Positions 23,020 through 34,125 of a stretch of 64,000 bases of DNA are shown piece after piece (position 1 is the stretch's first letter; each line of letters begins with the position of its first letter). The notes beneath the pieces are model-generated. The model searched no databases. It saw nothing but the letters and a program-made list of their open reading frames with translations, and was not told the DNA's origin. The DNA comes from Hysterangium stoloniferum (lineage: Eukaryota; Basidiomycota; Agaricomycetes; Hysterangiales; Hysterangiaceae), in NCBI GenBank assembly GCA_015178975.1, contig WHVD01000006.1, positions 1,054,001-1,118,000 of the forward strand, in the 5' to 3' direction. The translations under genes and the position numbers were made by a program.

Positions 23020-25001
23020 CTACAGGGAACCGTCGCTTTTGCTCCCCTCCCATTCGTCAAGCGACTTCTGCTGCGATTCAAAATGTTTTTTGCGGTCCCC
23101 TCTACCGGTAGAGTTTGTTTCAACAGGTAGCCCACGGGAATCTTCTTGTCTCCGTGACCCAACGCGTTTTCTCTCGTTCCACCTGCCCGGATAGTCTGCC
23201 CGGTCTGTCACACGCGTTGCTCGCAGAGGGCCTGGCAAAAACTGTGGAATATGCCAGAGTGGCTGATCGCGAATATACCACGTTACTGGTCCGCTACCAT
23301 CACCGACCGGAGGTGGTTGTCTGAGTCCAATCTTAGAAATATTACAGAGGTTGCGCTTGTAAAGAGGTGCGTCAGAGTTCAGCTGCAACTGATTCAATAT
23401 GTCGGCCTCTTCGGGAGTGCTAACTAATTCCCATTCATCTTCCTTGGCCAACTCTGATTGACTTGTATCCAAGTCAAATTGGTTGAGATATGGGGCCATT
23501 GGAACGAAGAGAAGTAAATTTGAGGGCCGTCGCCAAAGGCCGTACTCATTGAGGAGGAAATCTTGCTCTTGAGCCTTTTTCTGACACATGTGAACGTATT
23601 CCACATCGCCCGTAAAGGTGAGCGCGGCAGCTGCTTTCGAATCTTGGGGCATAAGACTGATTAATCATAGTTAAATTATTTCCGTTCAAAGGAAAACGAA
23701 AAAGAAACTTACTTTATGTCCATTTTCCTAACCAACTCCTTCTTTTCATGTTGAATTTTTACAAGTCCTTGCCATCGAGATGGGGAACCAGAAAGACTAG
23801 TCACTACAAGCCCTTCACTTTGCAAGACGCCAATGGCCTCCTGTAGTAGCAAAGAGGGCGCCTGTACACGTACTTCCGGTGGCATTTGCTTTCCCGTTGC
23901 AGTGGTTCTTGAAACAAAGGCAGGAACATTGATATATGAAGGATGGAAAAACACGAACACCAAGTCATCTACAGACGTTGCTTCGCGACGGCTAAATTCC
24001 CATCAGTGCGGGGTACCTACTAAGAGGTCATAATGCATACTAGCTACCCAACAGTAAAACTTCAAACTCTTTGGGAAGCATATTTCGCACCCCGTTCTAA
24101 TAGTAACAAGATTAATATCACAGATACGCAGTGGGGAAGAAAGAAAAATAATGAACCTGGAAGGCTTCGGCTTCTGGCCGAGTGAGTGGCGAAGTCGCAT
24201 CTTCGTCGAATAAAATAGTGGCTCGTGTCGGTTTTGGGAGCATACTCAGAAAAGGTTCCTCGCGGAGTTGTTCTATGGATCTGCATCCACGCTCGAAAAG
24301 CATTTGAGCCTTAATAGGGCTGCGAAGAAGAATAAAATATATAAGAAGAAAAGAAAAGAAAAACGGGGGACGGTAGACACACCCAATTCCGTTGACTTGC
24401 TGTAATGAGTCCATGATCCTTGCTTTTATTTTCTGTTGGACAACATCGGCTGTTAGCTCGACAGCGTCAGGTATCTCCCCCCCCCTGGAGGCACGGAAAT
24501 CAGACTGGTATACAATGAGCATTAAATTAGGGAAGAAGAATGACAAAAAAGAAATCATGGCTACCTTGGTTCCACCACCCAAAAAGGTGATAATTTTAGG
24601 AACAATGACTTTGGGGATGTTTGGAACCTATAATCCCTCTCATGAGAGAGAGGTCACTTATAAGGTGTAAAGTTTCATTTACACGAGAGATATGCTTTAT
24701 GGTGAGTTGATAATCCAATGCATGTATTGATTTAATTGCATTGTAAATCTCCGATGCAGTTGAGCGAAAGGGGAATTTGATGGCCGACTTGTGCATTTCT
24801 AATCATACTCGGAAACATGGAACTGTGACAAGAAAAGTGAAATAGCTCACCATCAGTGAGAAATGTGAGTAATTCATGATTTGGTCCGTCGCCATCTCCT
24901 TGTGGCTTGCTTGGCTCCCATGTAGCTGTCGAGCGAATAGACAAACAAGAGGATGGCGGCGAATGTCGTCTCGTTATTGATCTTGCTAGAAGGCGAAACA
25001 T
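23020..25001 (-). CDS. family X DNA polymerase (Pol beta/Pol4-like), possibly mitochondrial
   Basis: A gap-filling repair polymerase of the Pol X family. The N-terminus MFRLLARSITRRHSPPSSCLS looks like a mitochondrial presequence. After a helical N-terminal domain, QQVNGIGPIKAQMLFERGC is the helix-hairpin-helix/thumb entry, FEVLLLGSYRRE the nucleotidyltransferase GSYRR motif, DINLMPQDSKAAAALTFTGD the third-aspartate strand, and DFLLNEYGLWR the thumb motif LNEYGL. Junctions close in phase (for example GGT AGC TA|C CGT across the intron at 24010-24050, restoring the Tyr of GSYRR). The usual GD-x-D metal motif reads TSVDDLVF: two adjacent aspartates rather than D-x-D, one residue short relative to the family. 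The C-terminal ~90 residues (after EEADILNQLQL) are basic, unusual and may include an unrecognised intron. Start alternatives are 25001 and 25034. Confidence 0.8.
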
Positions 25002-25282
25002 GGAAAAAAAATTCGACAACGGTAAGCCGTGCAAAAATAGGATGTCTGCTCAGTCAAGATGTAACATGATTACGTAAGCTAATTAAATGTGATATTCGAT
25101 ATTACATCATAATTTTCGTATGTCATTTCTTTTATACAGAGGTGTTAATTTCGCTTCGGTCCCGTCGTATATCTTCATTCCCTCATGAAACCGTTTCTTC
25201 AAGGACATACGAGTATTTCTACTTTCCTAGTATAAATTAACTGCGCAAGCATCCTGTTCTGATTCCTGCGATATCTAGGGGG

Positions 25283-26566
25283 CTATACTCTGACAAGGAT
25301 GAGCATATATACAAATTGGGTTACTGCAATAAGTAGAAGGAATTGAATTCGCATGCGACGCTGACCAGGGGTAAGTGTGGTCGTAGAAACATTAGAGGGC
25401 GTGGAGTCGGGCAGAACGACTGATCGAAGAGAACGTAACTTGAAAGATTTGGATCAACACAGCAGCAAACATAAATATGGAATCTACTTTACCAGGAAAA
25501 AAGCATTGGCAAAAAATGAATAGGCGAATACGATCCAGTAAATGGCTCGCCCGAAATTCAATAGACCAGCAAAGAGTGTAATAATGATGCTACAAACAAT
25601 CATTTTAAGCGCGAGGGAACATTTGCATTGACTGCGGCGTACCCAACAAACTTGTATCCACCGTAAGCCACTAGATCAATCACTTGACCTTGGCCTTGTA
25701 TCGAAAGAAAGTAACAGCCTCCTTTTATGAACGCGAACTCAAGAAGGACAACGGCGAGCGCGGTCGATGTTGCAAGTCCAAGAATTTCAGGGTTGAAACG
25801 AGATTCCAGGCCACTTTGGAGAGCCGCCAGTAAGACATATGTCACAAGAGCCATGGCTGTTACACGGAGATGGCAGGTCAGTCCACACGATTTTGGATAT
25901 CAAGCATGTGCTTGACGCACTTGGGATATAGAGATCGGGGCTGTTGATATCTTCCCGGGGTGGCTGCCAGCCTTCCGTTTGACCATTGACCTCGGACCGC
26001 CGAATCTTTCTAGTCCATGGACGATGGCGCCACGGAAAGAGAACGAGGGTGAGCTTATGTAGAACGTAAGTATTAGAGACATTGAAATGGTGTTTTAGAA
26101 GAGAGACTGGAACAATGCCCCCAAACTGTCCAAACGTTTAGTACAGATCCGACAAAATAAATGAAAATATCCACGATCACACACACACATTTTTTTGAAC
26201 ATATTCTTGACCTGCTGCTACTGCACTTTGGCCAAGCTGCATTCCCAGCTGCGCAGTTGCACCATCAACTCCCCACCCCGCATAATTGGGCATTGGCACA
26301 GAGCCTAGTGGCGGACCATGGTGCGGCTGTGAATGATGATGTAGTTGCTGAGGTTGAGTACTTGCAAATGACTGGTATTGCTGCGCCTGAGAAGCATATG
26401 GATATGCTTGATGATTCGCGTTAGATGTATTGGAATTCGGTGGTGAGCTTGTGAACCGCTGATAACCCTGAGGAGATACAGGCGTGGACGGTGGTTCTGG
26501 AATATATGGGGGGTGAGTCGGGACGGGGTGTTGAAGAGGAGGCGGAGACGATGTGTAGTAGCTCAT
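25283..26566 (-). CDS. YIF1: YIF1/Hrf1-family Golgi-ER transport membrane protein
   Basis: Partner of Yip1 in COPII vesicle budding/fusion between ER and Golgi. Five exons (26566-26189, 26125-25921, 25856-25643, 25589-25493, 25438-25283) sum to 1050 nt, 349 residues. The N-terminal ~115 residues are Pro/Gln/Ser-rich and cytosolic. Then come the family signature GMQLGQSAVAAGQEYVQKN, GGIVPVSLLKHHFNVSN, and LVLFPWRHRPWTR, followed by about five membrane helices (MALVTYVLLAALQSG, LATSTALAVVLLEFAFIKGGCYF, GGYKFVGIIITLFAGLL, AIYWIVFAYSFFANAFFL, QFLLLIAVTQFVYMLILV). The intron after exon 1 begins in a (GT)n run. A tRNA-like segment lies about 40 bases upstream of the start. Stop is TAG at 25283-25285. 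Confidence 0.93.
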
Positions 26567-26594
26567 AGTTATTACCTTGTAGAGCACACTGAAT

Positions 26595-26690
26595 CCGAAC
26601 ACGTCAATCGCTTAGCCGCCCAGGGACTTCACCACGAAGTGACAGCGTGACTAGCGTTACCACTCAGCCACCGAAAATATCTTTGAGAGA
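26595..26690 (-). other. tRNA-like segment (A-box and B-box-like sequences)
   Basis: On the minus strand TGGCTGAGTGG matches the Pol III A box, and about 58 nt downstream GTTCGGATTC resembles a B box. The intervening sequence contains ACTTC-GTGGT-GAAGT but no standard 7-nt anticodon loop, and the ends do not pair as an acceptor stem. It is best read as a tRNA-derived relic or SINE head rather than a functional tRNA. Confidence 0.35.
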
Positions 26691-27065
26691 TAAAAGATAC
26701 GATATTTAAATAAGATACATACCGCAAATATTTATTTTTTTCAAGTCGGAATGCTCACGAAACACGTATGAAAAATATTCCCTCCAAAATAAAACAAGAA
26801 CTTATATTAATTATGATATTTTCAAAATGCTCAGAGAAATTTATGTCATGTTTTCGACGCATTTTTTGGAGGATTCTGATCGAGGTCGGGGGATCGTCCT
26901 TGGTACGATGGTATTAATTCTTATTCTTCCTTTCCTCAACTTTCGAATTTTCCATAAAAAATGTAATCCAATCAGCCACCATTGTCCCTCAAATTTCCAT
27001 TTCTAGATGTAAAAAACAAATCTCACAATTAAAGCCTCCATCTTCCATGATTAGGGACACAGTGC
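26691..27065. other. intergenic
   Basis: AT-rich region upstream of YIF1 and downstream of the BBC1-like gene, both on the minus strand. No coding signal is seen. Confidence 0.5.
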
Positions 27066-28722
27066 TCATGCTTCAACAGCGGCCACGAGGTCGTCAGGCC
27101 ATTGTCCACTAAATATCAACTTGAGGTACGCCTCCATTCCAACCGGTCGATAAATCCACACTTCCCCCTTCTCCATGCCTTCTAACCGATATGTTGTTCG
27201 CGAAGGAGGAGAATGCACACTCTGTTCCACGACCTCGAGCTGGACAAGATCTGCGGGGGTAATGACTCCCCATCTCTAGCCGCTCTTCTAGGCTTCTGGT
27301 CGCTCACAATAATTGCTGTATGGTCAGGATCCCCCAACGAGAATGTGGCACGCTGCTCGCATATAACGGTCGTCTTCCACTGCACAATGTCTCCTCGCCG
27401 AATTCGGTCATCGCCACCCCTCCATCGTCCGGCTTGGCCATTCGGCCCCTTTCCCCAGGCTTTCCCTTCATATATCAGATGTCCATGCGTCTTCGATATA
27501 CTAGGTATAGGTTTTGGAATATAATCCCATTGATCGAAGGACTTGAGCCCCTCGCTTGCTAAATCCCAGCACTCGCCTCGAGCACACCATTCACCCGTGC
27601 CTTCATACCCTTCCGCAAAGGCAGCGACCGTCTCGCCATACGTCTCGTGGGCCGCAATTAGCTCATCTTGCGATAATGCCTCCGGACGCGCCGTGTACGT
27701 CGCACGTCGGCGAGCAGCGGATGTGTCGCGAGGATTGAGCTTTGACCATTCAACAGCATACCAGCACATGCTCAGATCACTAAAGAGCACGCCACCAGTC
27801 AAGGTCGTTTGATTCCCTATCCACTGTATCCAATGCGAGCGCACGCAATCTGAATTGCCTGAAATCTGTGGGGGGACCGGATTATCCGATGAGTACCAGG
27901 GTGTATCCCACTGCACGTCTGATGAGAAAGACATGCAGAGGTCTAGCGCAGAGGAACCATATTCGGTAGGAGGGGGGTGCGACAATTCCAATTTATCCGT
28001 GGCAGCTTTCGGAGTAATATTGGACTGTACTACTGTAAAAACTATCTGGTAAAATACAGTGTGAATATGGGAATTAAAATAGCAGCTAACCAGTTCGTGT
28101 AGGGGGCTCTACCACAGAGGATGAAGGCCGACCATGAATCTAACAATATTATCAAATTTAACGATCAACAACTTACACACCCTACATATCATACCTTGTC
28201 CTTATCTTGTCCAAAGTATTCATCAAGCCATCCAAAAAACACCTGTTTATCGCCAGCCTTTAAAGCCGACCATTTTATTTCCTGGGAGTCCTTAGGAGCT
28301 GGAGCAGGCCGATTTGGCGGTACAAATGATGGCAAACGAACCGGTGGTGCGGCTAAAGACGTACGGCTTATGAGAGAAGGTAATTCATTGTGATCGGCCG
28401 GGGGTCGCGTGTCGCGCCGTACAATGGGAGGTGGTCTCAGGCCGGACGGCGACGGCTTGGAGGAGTCATCCGCACCCGTATCCTGGCGGTCATATCGCTT
28501 TGGGGGAGGGGGAGGCGGTGGTCCTTTCTGGCTTTCTCTTGGCTGGATATATGTCGATTCTCCGGTGGGTCGACTGCTGAGTTTCGCGCGGACACTTTGG
28601 AATTTATCCGTCCCAGAATTCTTCACATTAGCAGCCGACTCCTTCAACTGCGAGACTGGAATATATTATCTTGGGATGCTGCGTTGCAGATAACATATAT
28701 ACGTACCACTGAAAGGGGCCAT
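27066..28722 (-). CDS. BBC1/MTI1-like protein with C-terminal papain-like (NlpC/CHAP-type) module
   Basis: Exon 1 is tiny (28722-28707, MAPFS) and splices to VSQLKESAANVKNSGTDKFQSVRAK, the N-terminus seen in basidiomycete relatives of actin-patch protein BBC1/MTI1. A poly-proline stretch (GPPPPPPPKRYDR) follows, with DEYFGQDKDK at the end of the disordered part. The globular C-terminus has ETYGETVAAFAEGYEGTGEW, CARGECWDLA, THGHLIYEG, RWRGGDDRIRRGDIVQW and GDPDHTAII. The Cys in GECWDLA and the His in DPDHTA fit a Cys-His pair of an NlpC/P60-like fold, though activity is inference. No SH3 domain is present. After HTAII the expected continuation (PADLVQLEVVEQSVHSPP to stop TGA at 27066) is in a different frame; a 32-nt intron or an indel at the CCCCC run near 27264 would explain it. 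Naming rests on family memory and is moderately sure. Confidence 0.6.
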
Positions 28723-29177
28723 GAGAAGTAAGAATGCGATGTGGTGGTAAAGCAAGCCAGCCGTGAATATTACCAAATCGGGCTATAACGAGGTGGGTTT
28801 CATACCCCGCTCATCTATGAACACCTCTTAACACATGCGTTAACATTGGGCCCTAGTCAATGGGAAATATTGAAGTATGAGCGTTACATCAGCTTACTTG
28901 GGTAAGCTGGAACACAATAGATACCGGGCGACTGTTTAATTCAGGAACTGGAATGGAGACCGATGGCGTACACTCAAGAGTTATTAATAGCTGCACAAAG
29001 AATTTCAACAGGAAACACAACAAGTCCTATTTTCTCCATGAATAAGACAGTACAACAAAGTAATAGTTACGATATAGGAGCGAAAGAAGGTAGCTTTCAT
29101 GGATAATCCTTTTTTCAAGGGTAATGACGACAATCATGATCTTTCAATACAATCCAACTCTGAAATCACAGTTGAAT
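28723..29177. other. intergenic
   Basis: Spacer between two minus-strand genes; it contains the promoter of the BBC1-like gene. No gene is seen. Confidence 0.5.
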
Positions 29178-30766
29178 CTATGCAGCGTTTCCATTCCGAG
29201 GAATATTATTCGCAACGCCGTGGCCGTTTGAGTCAAGATGATGACCATTTTCTTGACCTTCGAGATAACCATGCGCTTCGGGGTTCGCGTGTGCCTCGAC
29301 TGGGTGGGCATAAGACCCCTCGGCACTGTACGCTTCCGTTGTAAGTTGGATGGAGACGACACGCTTCGCTTCAAGCAGCTCGCCAAGACGCGGGTTCGGT
29401 GGTACTGCGGAAAGGACGAAAAAGTCCTTGAATCTCATGCTTCAGCTTTCACAACATTGACATGGCAATGGGACAAACACACTTTCACCGCCATATTTTC
29501 TATTTGAAATCCACCCACGGAAATTCCGTCGTTTATCTTCACAGCACCCGTCCAATTGTGGGATGCCCAACCTTCATGCTCCGAGTCGCTGCCCATGCTC
29601 TCACTGTCGCCTTTCTCCGACTTCAGGACGTTCTTGAGCCACATCGTATCGTCGGGGGCTGAGGCGTATGTCAGTTTGCCTTCTCCAATGACATAGGAGC
29701 GCCAGAGTGGGACACTGTTCACGTTGATGGAGACTTGGCGCAGGACATAGACGCGAATAGCGCAGTTGTCCTTGTTGGATGGTGCAAAGGGTGCAAGTAG
29801 TGAGGATGTGCGGCAAGCCACCGAGACACGGAAGGGAATGCTTTGAGCAATGGCATATGTTCCTGGAGGAGGGAGACAGAGCTATGCGGATGTCAGCAAT
29901 ATATTCGAGCACAAGGAGGCGGATACTGACTTTCCAGACGATGGGATCTTGGAATCTACTCTTGCCACCTACCCTCCGTTCCATTGTAGCCTTGAAGACA
30001 GACGACGGGGTGCTTGATGGTGCTCTTGCGGGACGAGTCCGTGGAAGATATGTGAATTCCGTTGAAAGGCTATTCGTCTGATAAGGACAGGCACGGAAAG
30101 CATACAGCTGTTAAAACTGTACTTACGCAGGCCCCAATTTATCTTTAAGCGTAGTATGCACATGATCAATCTCTACAATAATCTCGTACTTTATCTTTGC
30201 TTTCAAGCCAGGTGTTCCGCCTTGTAGATCGTAGAATGTGTACGCAAACGACGGCGGCATAGGTCCTGACCGGCCGTTCGAAGAATATGTTGACGGAAGG
30301 GTTATCTGAAAGGGAAGAACATTCGGGCAAGGTATGCCGCTGTCCTTGCGCCACAGAACTACTGGTAGGTCAAGGACAACGAAGTTAGATTGGCCTATCT
30401 CAGCAATTGTCTTGCACTTGACATATCCATGGAGCTGAACCAAAGGTGTAAGCTACGATGAGGCTGTGAATGCTATTCGACAAACTGAACCTTGACGGTT
30501 ACTGCGACAGCATGGTGGGTCGATTCCAGGGTCAAATAGCCCTGGATATCAGTCTCCCGTCCATAGACAGGCAGCTCTGCATGGACGGGCTGGTGGGGGA
30601 GGCTGAGAGTGATAGTACCAGCCTTTTTCGTCCAAACTCGAGTACCATTTGAGTTTGGAGGGGGCACCCTGGTCCTTCCTAGAGTCTGCTCGTCTCTCCT
30701 GGGCTGTGCGGTGTACGGTGGGACCCCAGGCTGACCAGCGTAAGAAGGCAACGATGGAGTGGACAT
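29178..30766 (-). CDS. arrestin-like protein
   Basis: About five exons. Exon 1 (30766-30482) encodes MSTPSLPSYAGQPGVPPYTA and ends with arrestin-N strands (ETDIQGYLTLESTHHAVAVTVKVQF). Exon 2 (from 30434) continues LHGYVKCKTIAEIGQSNFVV, CPNVLPFQITLPSTYSS, and SFAYTFYDLQGGTPGLKAKIKYEIIVEID, a clear arrestin N-terminal sandwich. Later exons give the C-domain: TYAIAQSIPFRVSVAC, SLLAPFAPSNKDNCAIRVYVLRQVSI, LTYASAPDDTMWLKNVLKSE, then WTGAVKINDGISVGGFQIENMAVKDFFVLSAV. The tail is Asn/His-rich. Fungal arrestin-like proteins act as cargo adaptors for ubiquitin ligases or in pH sensing; no PY motif is obvious. The middle exon (about 30078-29963) reads sensibly in one frame (RRLSSRLQWNGG), but the following junction closes only in another, so its splicing is unresolved. 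Confidence 0.78.
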
Positions 30767-31356
30767 GATGGGTGAGAAGTAGAGCAAAACGTGAGACTGG
30801 ATATATTATATAGGTACTATTTGTAGACCTGGTATTACAAGAGAAACCAATGCCGCTGCTGTGTGTATGACCACTTGATGTTGTCGGCATGGCCGGAATT
30901 TCTTGGCCGAATGACACATGGTCCGCAGCGCCCAGCGGCGCGCGACTATACATGCGTTGCATGGGAAACAGAGTGATGCACTATGTTAAGTTTAGCTGTA
31001 TTTTATTTTAAAACATCCTGGTTTAAAATTATAAATGGTATGTTAAAATAAAATATAGCTCCTGCCCTTAAGTTGGACCGAATTACTTTCCGTTTGACAA
31101 AGGAAGCGACAATTACTGTAACTGGGATGAATGTCTCAGTAGATCGTAGTTATTTTCAGCTGCAAGACACCGTTGTTTTGTTATTAAAGATACAACGTTG
31201 CGCTAATCACTAGTCACTATCCAGTCTTGAAATGTCATCCCCCCACAAGCACGCGTTAATTCCCAAAAGCGACGGTCTGAATCATTTATTCCATTTGTAT
31301 TCCATAACGTCTAATTGCCTTACACATTTCTCTTTAAATCAAAAATACCTTCATAC
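30767..31356. other. intergenic
   Basis: A region with several TTTTAAAATA-type stretches near 31005-31060, including the inverted pair TTTTATTTTAAAAC and GTTAAAATAAAA. No coding signal is seen. Confidence 0.4.
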
Positions 31357-32466
<1,110 letters not shown>

Positions 32467-32627
32467 GGTTATCGATGTGCAAATTGTTCGAGTTTAGAAG
32501 GAGGAGGAGCGAGATTGGTCGGAGTTGGAAACCTGCAGTGTCGTCATCTATAATCAATAACACATCCTACCTCAATCGCCCCTAATTACCATCTTAAATT
32601 CAACCACGACAACGACCGTACAGTTTC
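32467..32627. promoter_or_regulatory. bidirectional promoter between TPI1 and the SYLF gene
   Basis: Only 161 bases separate the two start codons on opposite strands, so the region must hold both core promoters. No TATA box is obvious. Confidence 0.5.
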
Positions 32628-33758
32628 ATGTCTTTTCTCGATAAGTTCAGACAGGGTGCACAAAAGGCAGGCATCCAGGCTACAGCATTTCTGAAGGAAG
32701 GAGGCTCGAGAGCTGCATCAGAATCCCGTGGCTTTGTACAGGGATTTTCGTTACCCGGTGAAGCAGAGAAGGCAGCAGGGATTCTTGAGAGTTTCTTAGG
32801 TAGGTATTAATATCAAGTTTATATTTATCTTCTAAAATGCGCCGTCTAGCCGACCCAGAGAACCCGCAATCAGCACTTAACTCGATCCCCAAAGCCGTCC
32901 TTCAGCGGGCCCGAGGTGAGGGCTCAGGCTCATACAGATCATGTCGTTTAGAAACGTTGCTGACTATGTGTTTGTATGTTTACAGGCTTAGCTGTGTTCC
33001 AAGTGCTCAAAGCCGGTTTCGTTTTCTCAGGCAAAGCAGGCTCAGGTCTCGTTATCGCTCGTCTTCCAGATGGCTCATGGTCTGCCCCATCATGCATCGC
33101 AACAGGTGGTGTTGGCTGGGGACTACAGATCGGCGCAGATATCACGGACTTTGTCGTCGTTTTGAATTCGGAAGATGCCGTGAAGGCTTTCTCGATGGGA
33201 GGCAACATGACTATCGGAGGTAACGTGAGTGCAGCTGCCGGCCCATTGGGAACTGGAGGCTCGGTACAAGCCAGTCTGGCTCACCCTGCTCCTATGTTTT
33301 CTTATTCAAAATCTAAAGGTGAGTGTTACACCGGTTGTCAACAAGAGATCCATTTCAAAGCAAAGCAAATTAGGTCTATTTGCGGGGCTGTCGTTGGAGG
33401 GAACCGTTCTGATTGAACGTAAAGATGCTAACCGTGACTTTTATGGCTCTCCAATACCCGCTCGAGATATCCTGAGCGGTCGTGTTCCCCCACCGGAAGT
33501 TGCGAGTAAATTATATGAGATCATTGAGGTGACGACTTCCCCGTTAGCGGACGTTCTCATTCATTAACGATAATATTTATTCTCTAGGCCGCTGAGGGCT
33601 TGGACGACTCGGGATTCCCTGATACAGCTTATATCCCAACGGCCACAGGGGAACAAGTACCCGTTCAAGCGGCTCTGCATGCTGGAGTTGGAACCGCAAA
33701 CCCCACAGACTACGAAACTCACGGTGGTCAAACTGTCTTCGACGCGGATCGCCATTAG
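32628..33758 (+). CDS. SYLF-domain (Ysc84/SH3YL1-type) lipid- and actin-binding protein
   Basis: Five exons (32628-32799, 32850-32915, 32986-33318, 33374-33528, 33588-33758) sum to 897 nt, 298 residues. The N-terminus MSFLDKFRQGAQKAGIQATAFLKEG is an amphipathic segment. The SYLF domain spans roughly residues 50-230: IPKAVLQRARGLAVFQVLKAGFVFSGKAGSGLV, SAPSCIATGGVGWGLQIGADITDFVVVL, GGNMTIGGNVSAAAGPLG, and KSKGLFAGLSLEGTVLIERKDANR. These motifs bind phosphoinositides and actin in Ysc84/Lsb3 at endocytic sites. Yeast Ysc84 carries a C-terminal SH3 domain; here the protein stops after a short tail, so this is the SH3-less form. Confidence 0.93.
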
Positions 33759-34125
33759 TTGTGACCATTAAACTATGAAATTACTGCGGCCCACTCTCTC
33801 TTTGGCTATGCATCGTATGATTCCAGATCTGATAGTCTATACTATCTATTTTGTATCCACTTAGGATGGAGACATTGATAATGTACCAACTGTTGTCCAC
33901 ACTGTCAATAACCAGATATGATAACCATGGTAACAAGACGGGCGATGCCCGCATGACTAGTACCTGCTTAATTTTGTACTCTTAAATTTTATGACATTTA
34001 TAGGGGACACTACCACACTTTCGTTTGCTCACAATTATTTACATAATACAAGGGTTAATCTAATTGTCAACCATTTACTGTCGGTCCCTTCTAGTGGCGT
34101 TACCATGGTAGTCCTAATGTGAGCA
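33759..34125. other. intergenic between convergent genes
   Basis: Shared 3' flank of the SYLF gene (+) and EGT1 (-). No reading frame of interest. Confidence 0.5.
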
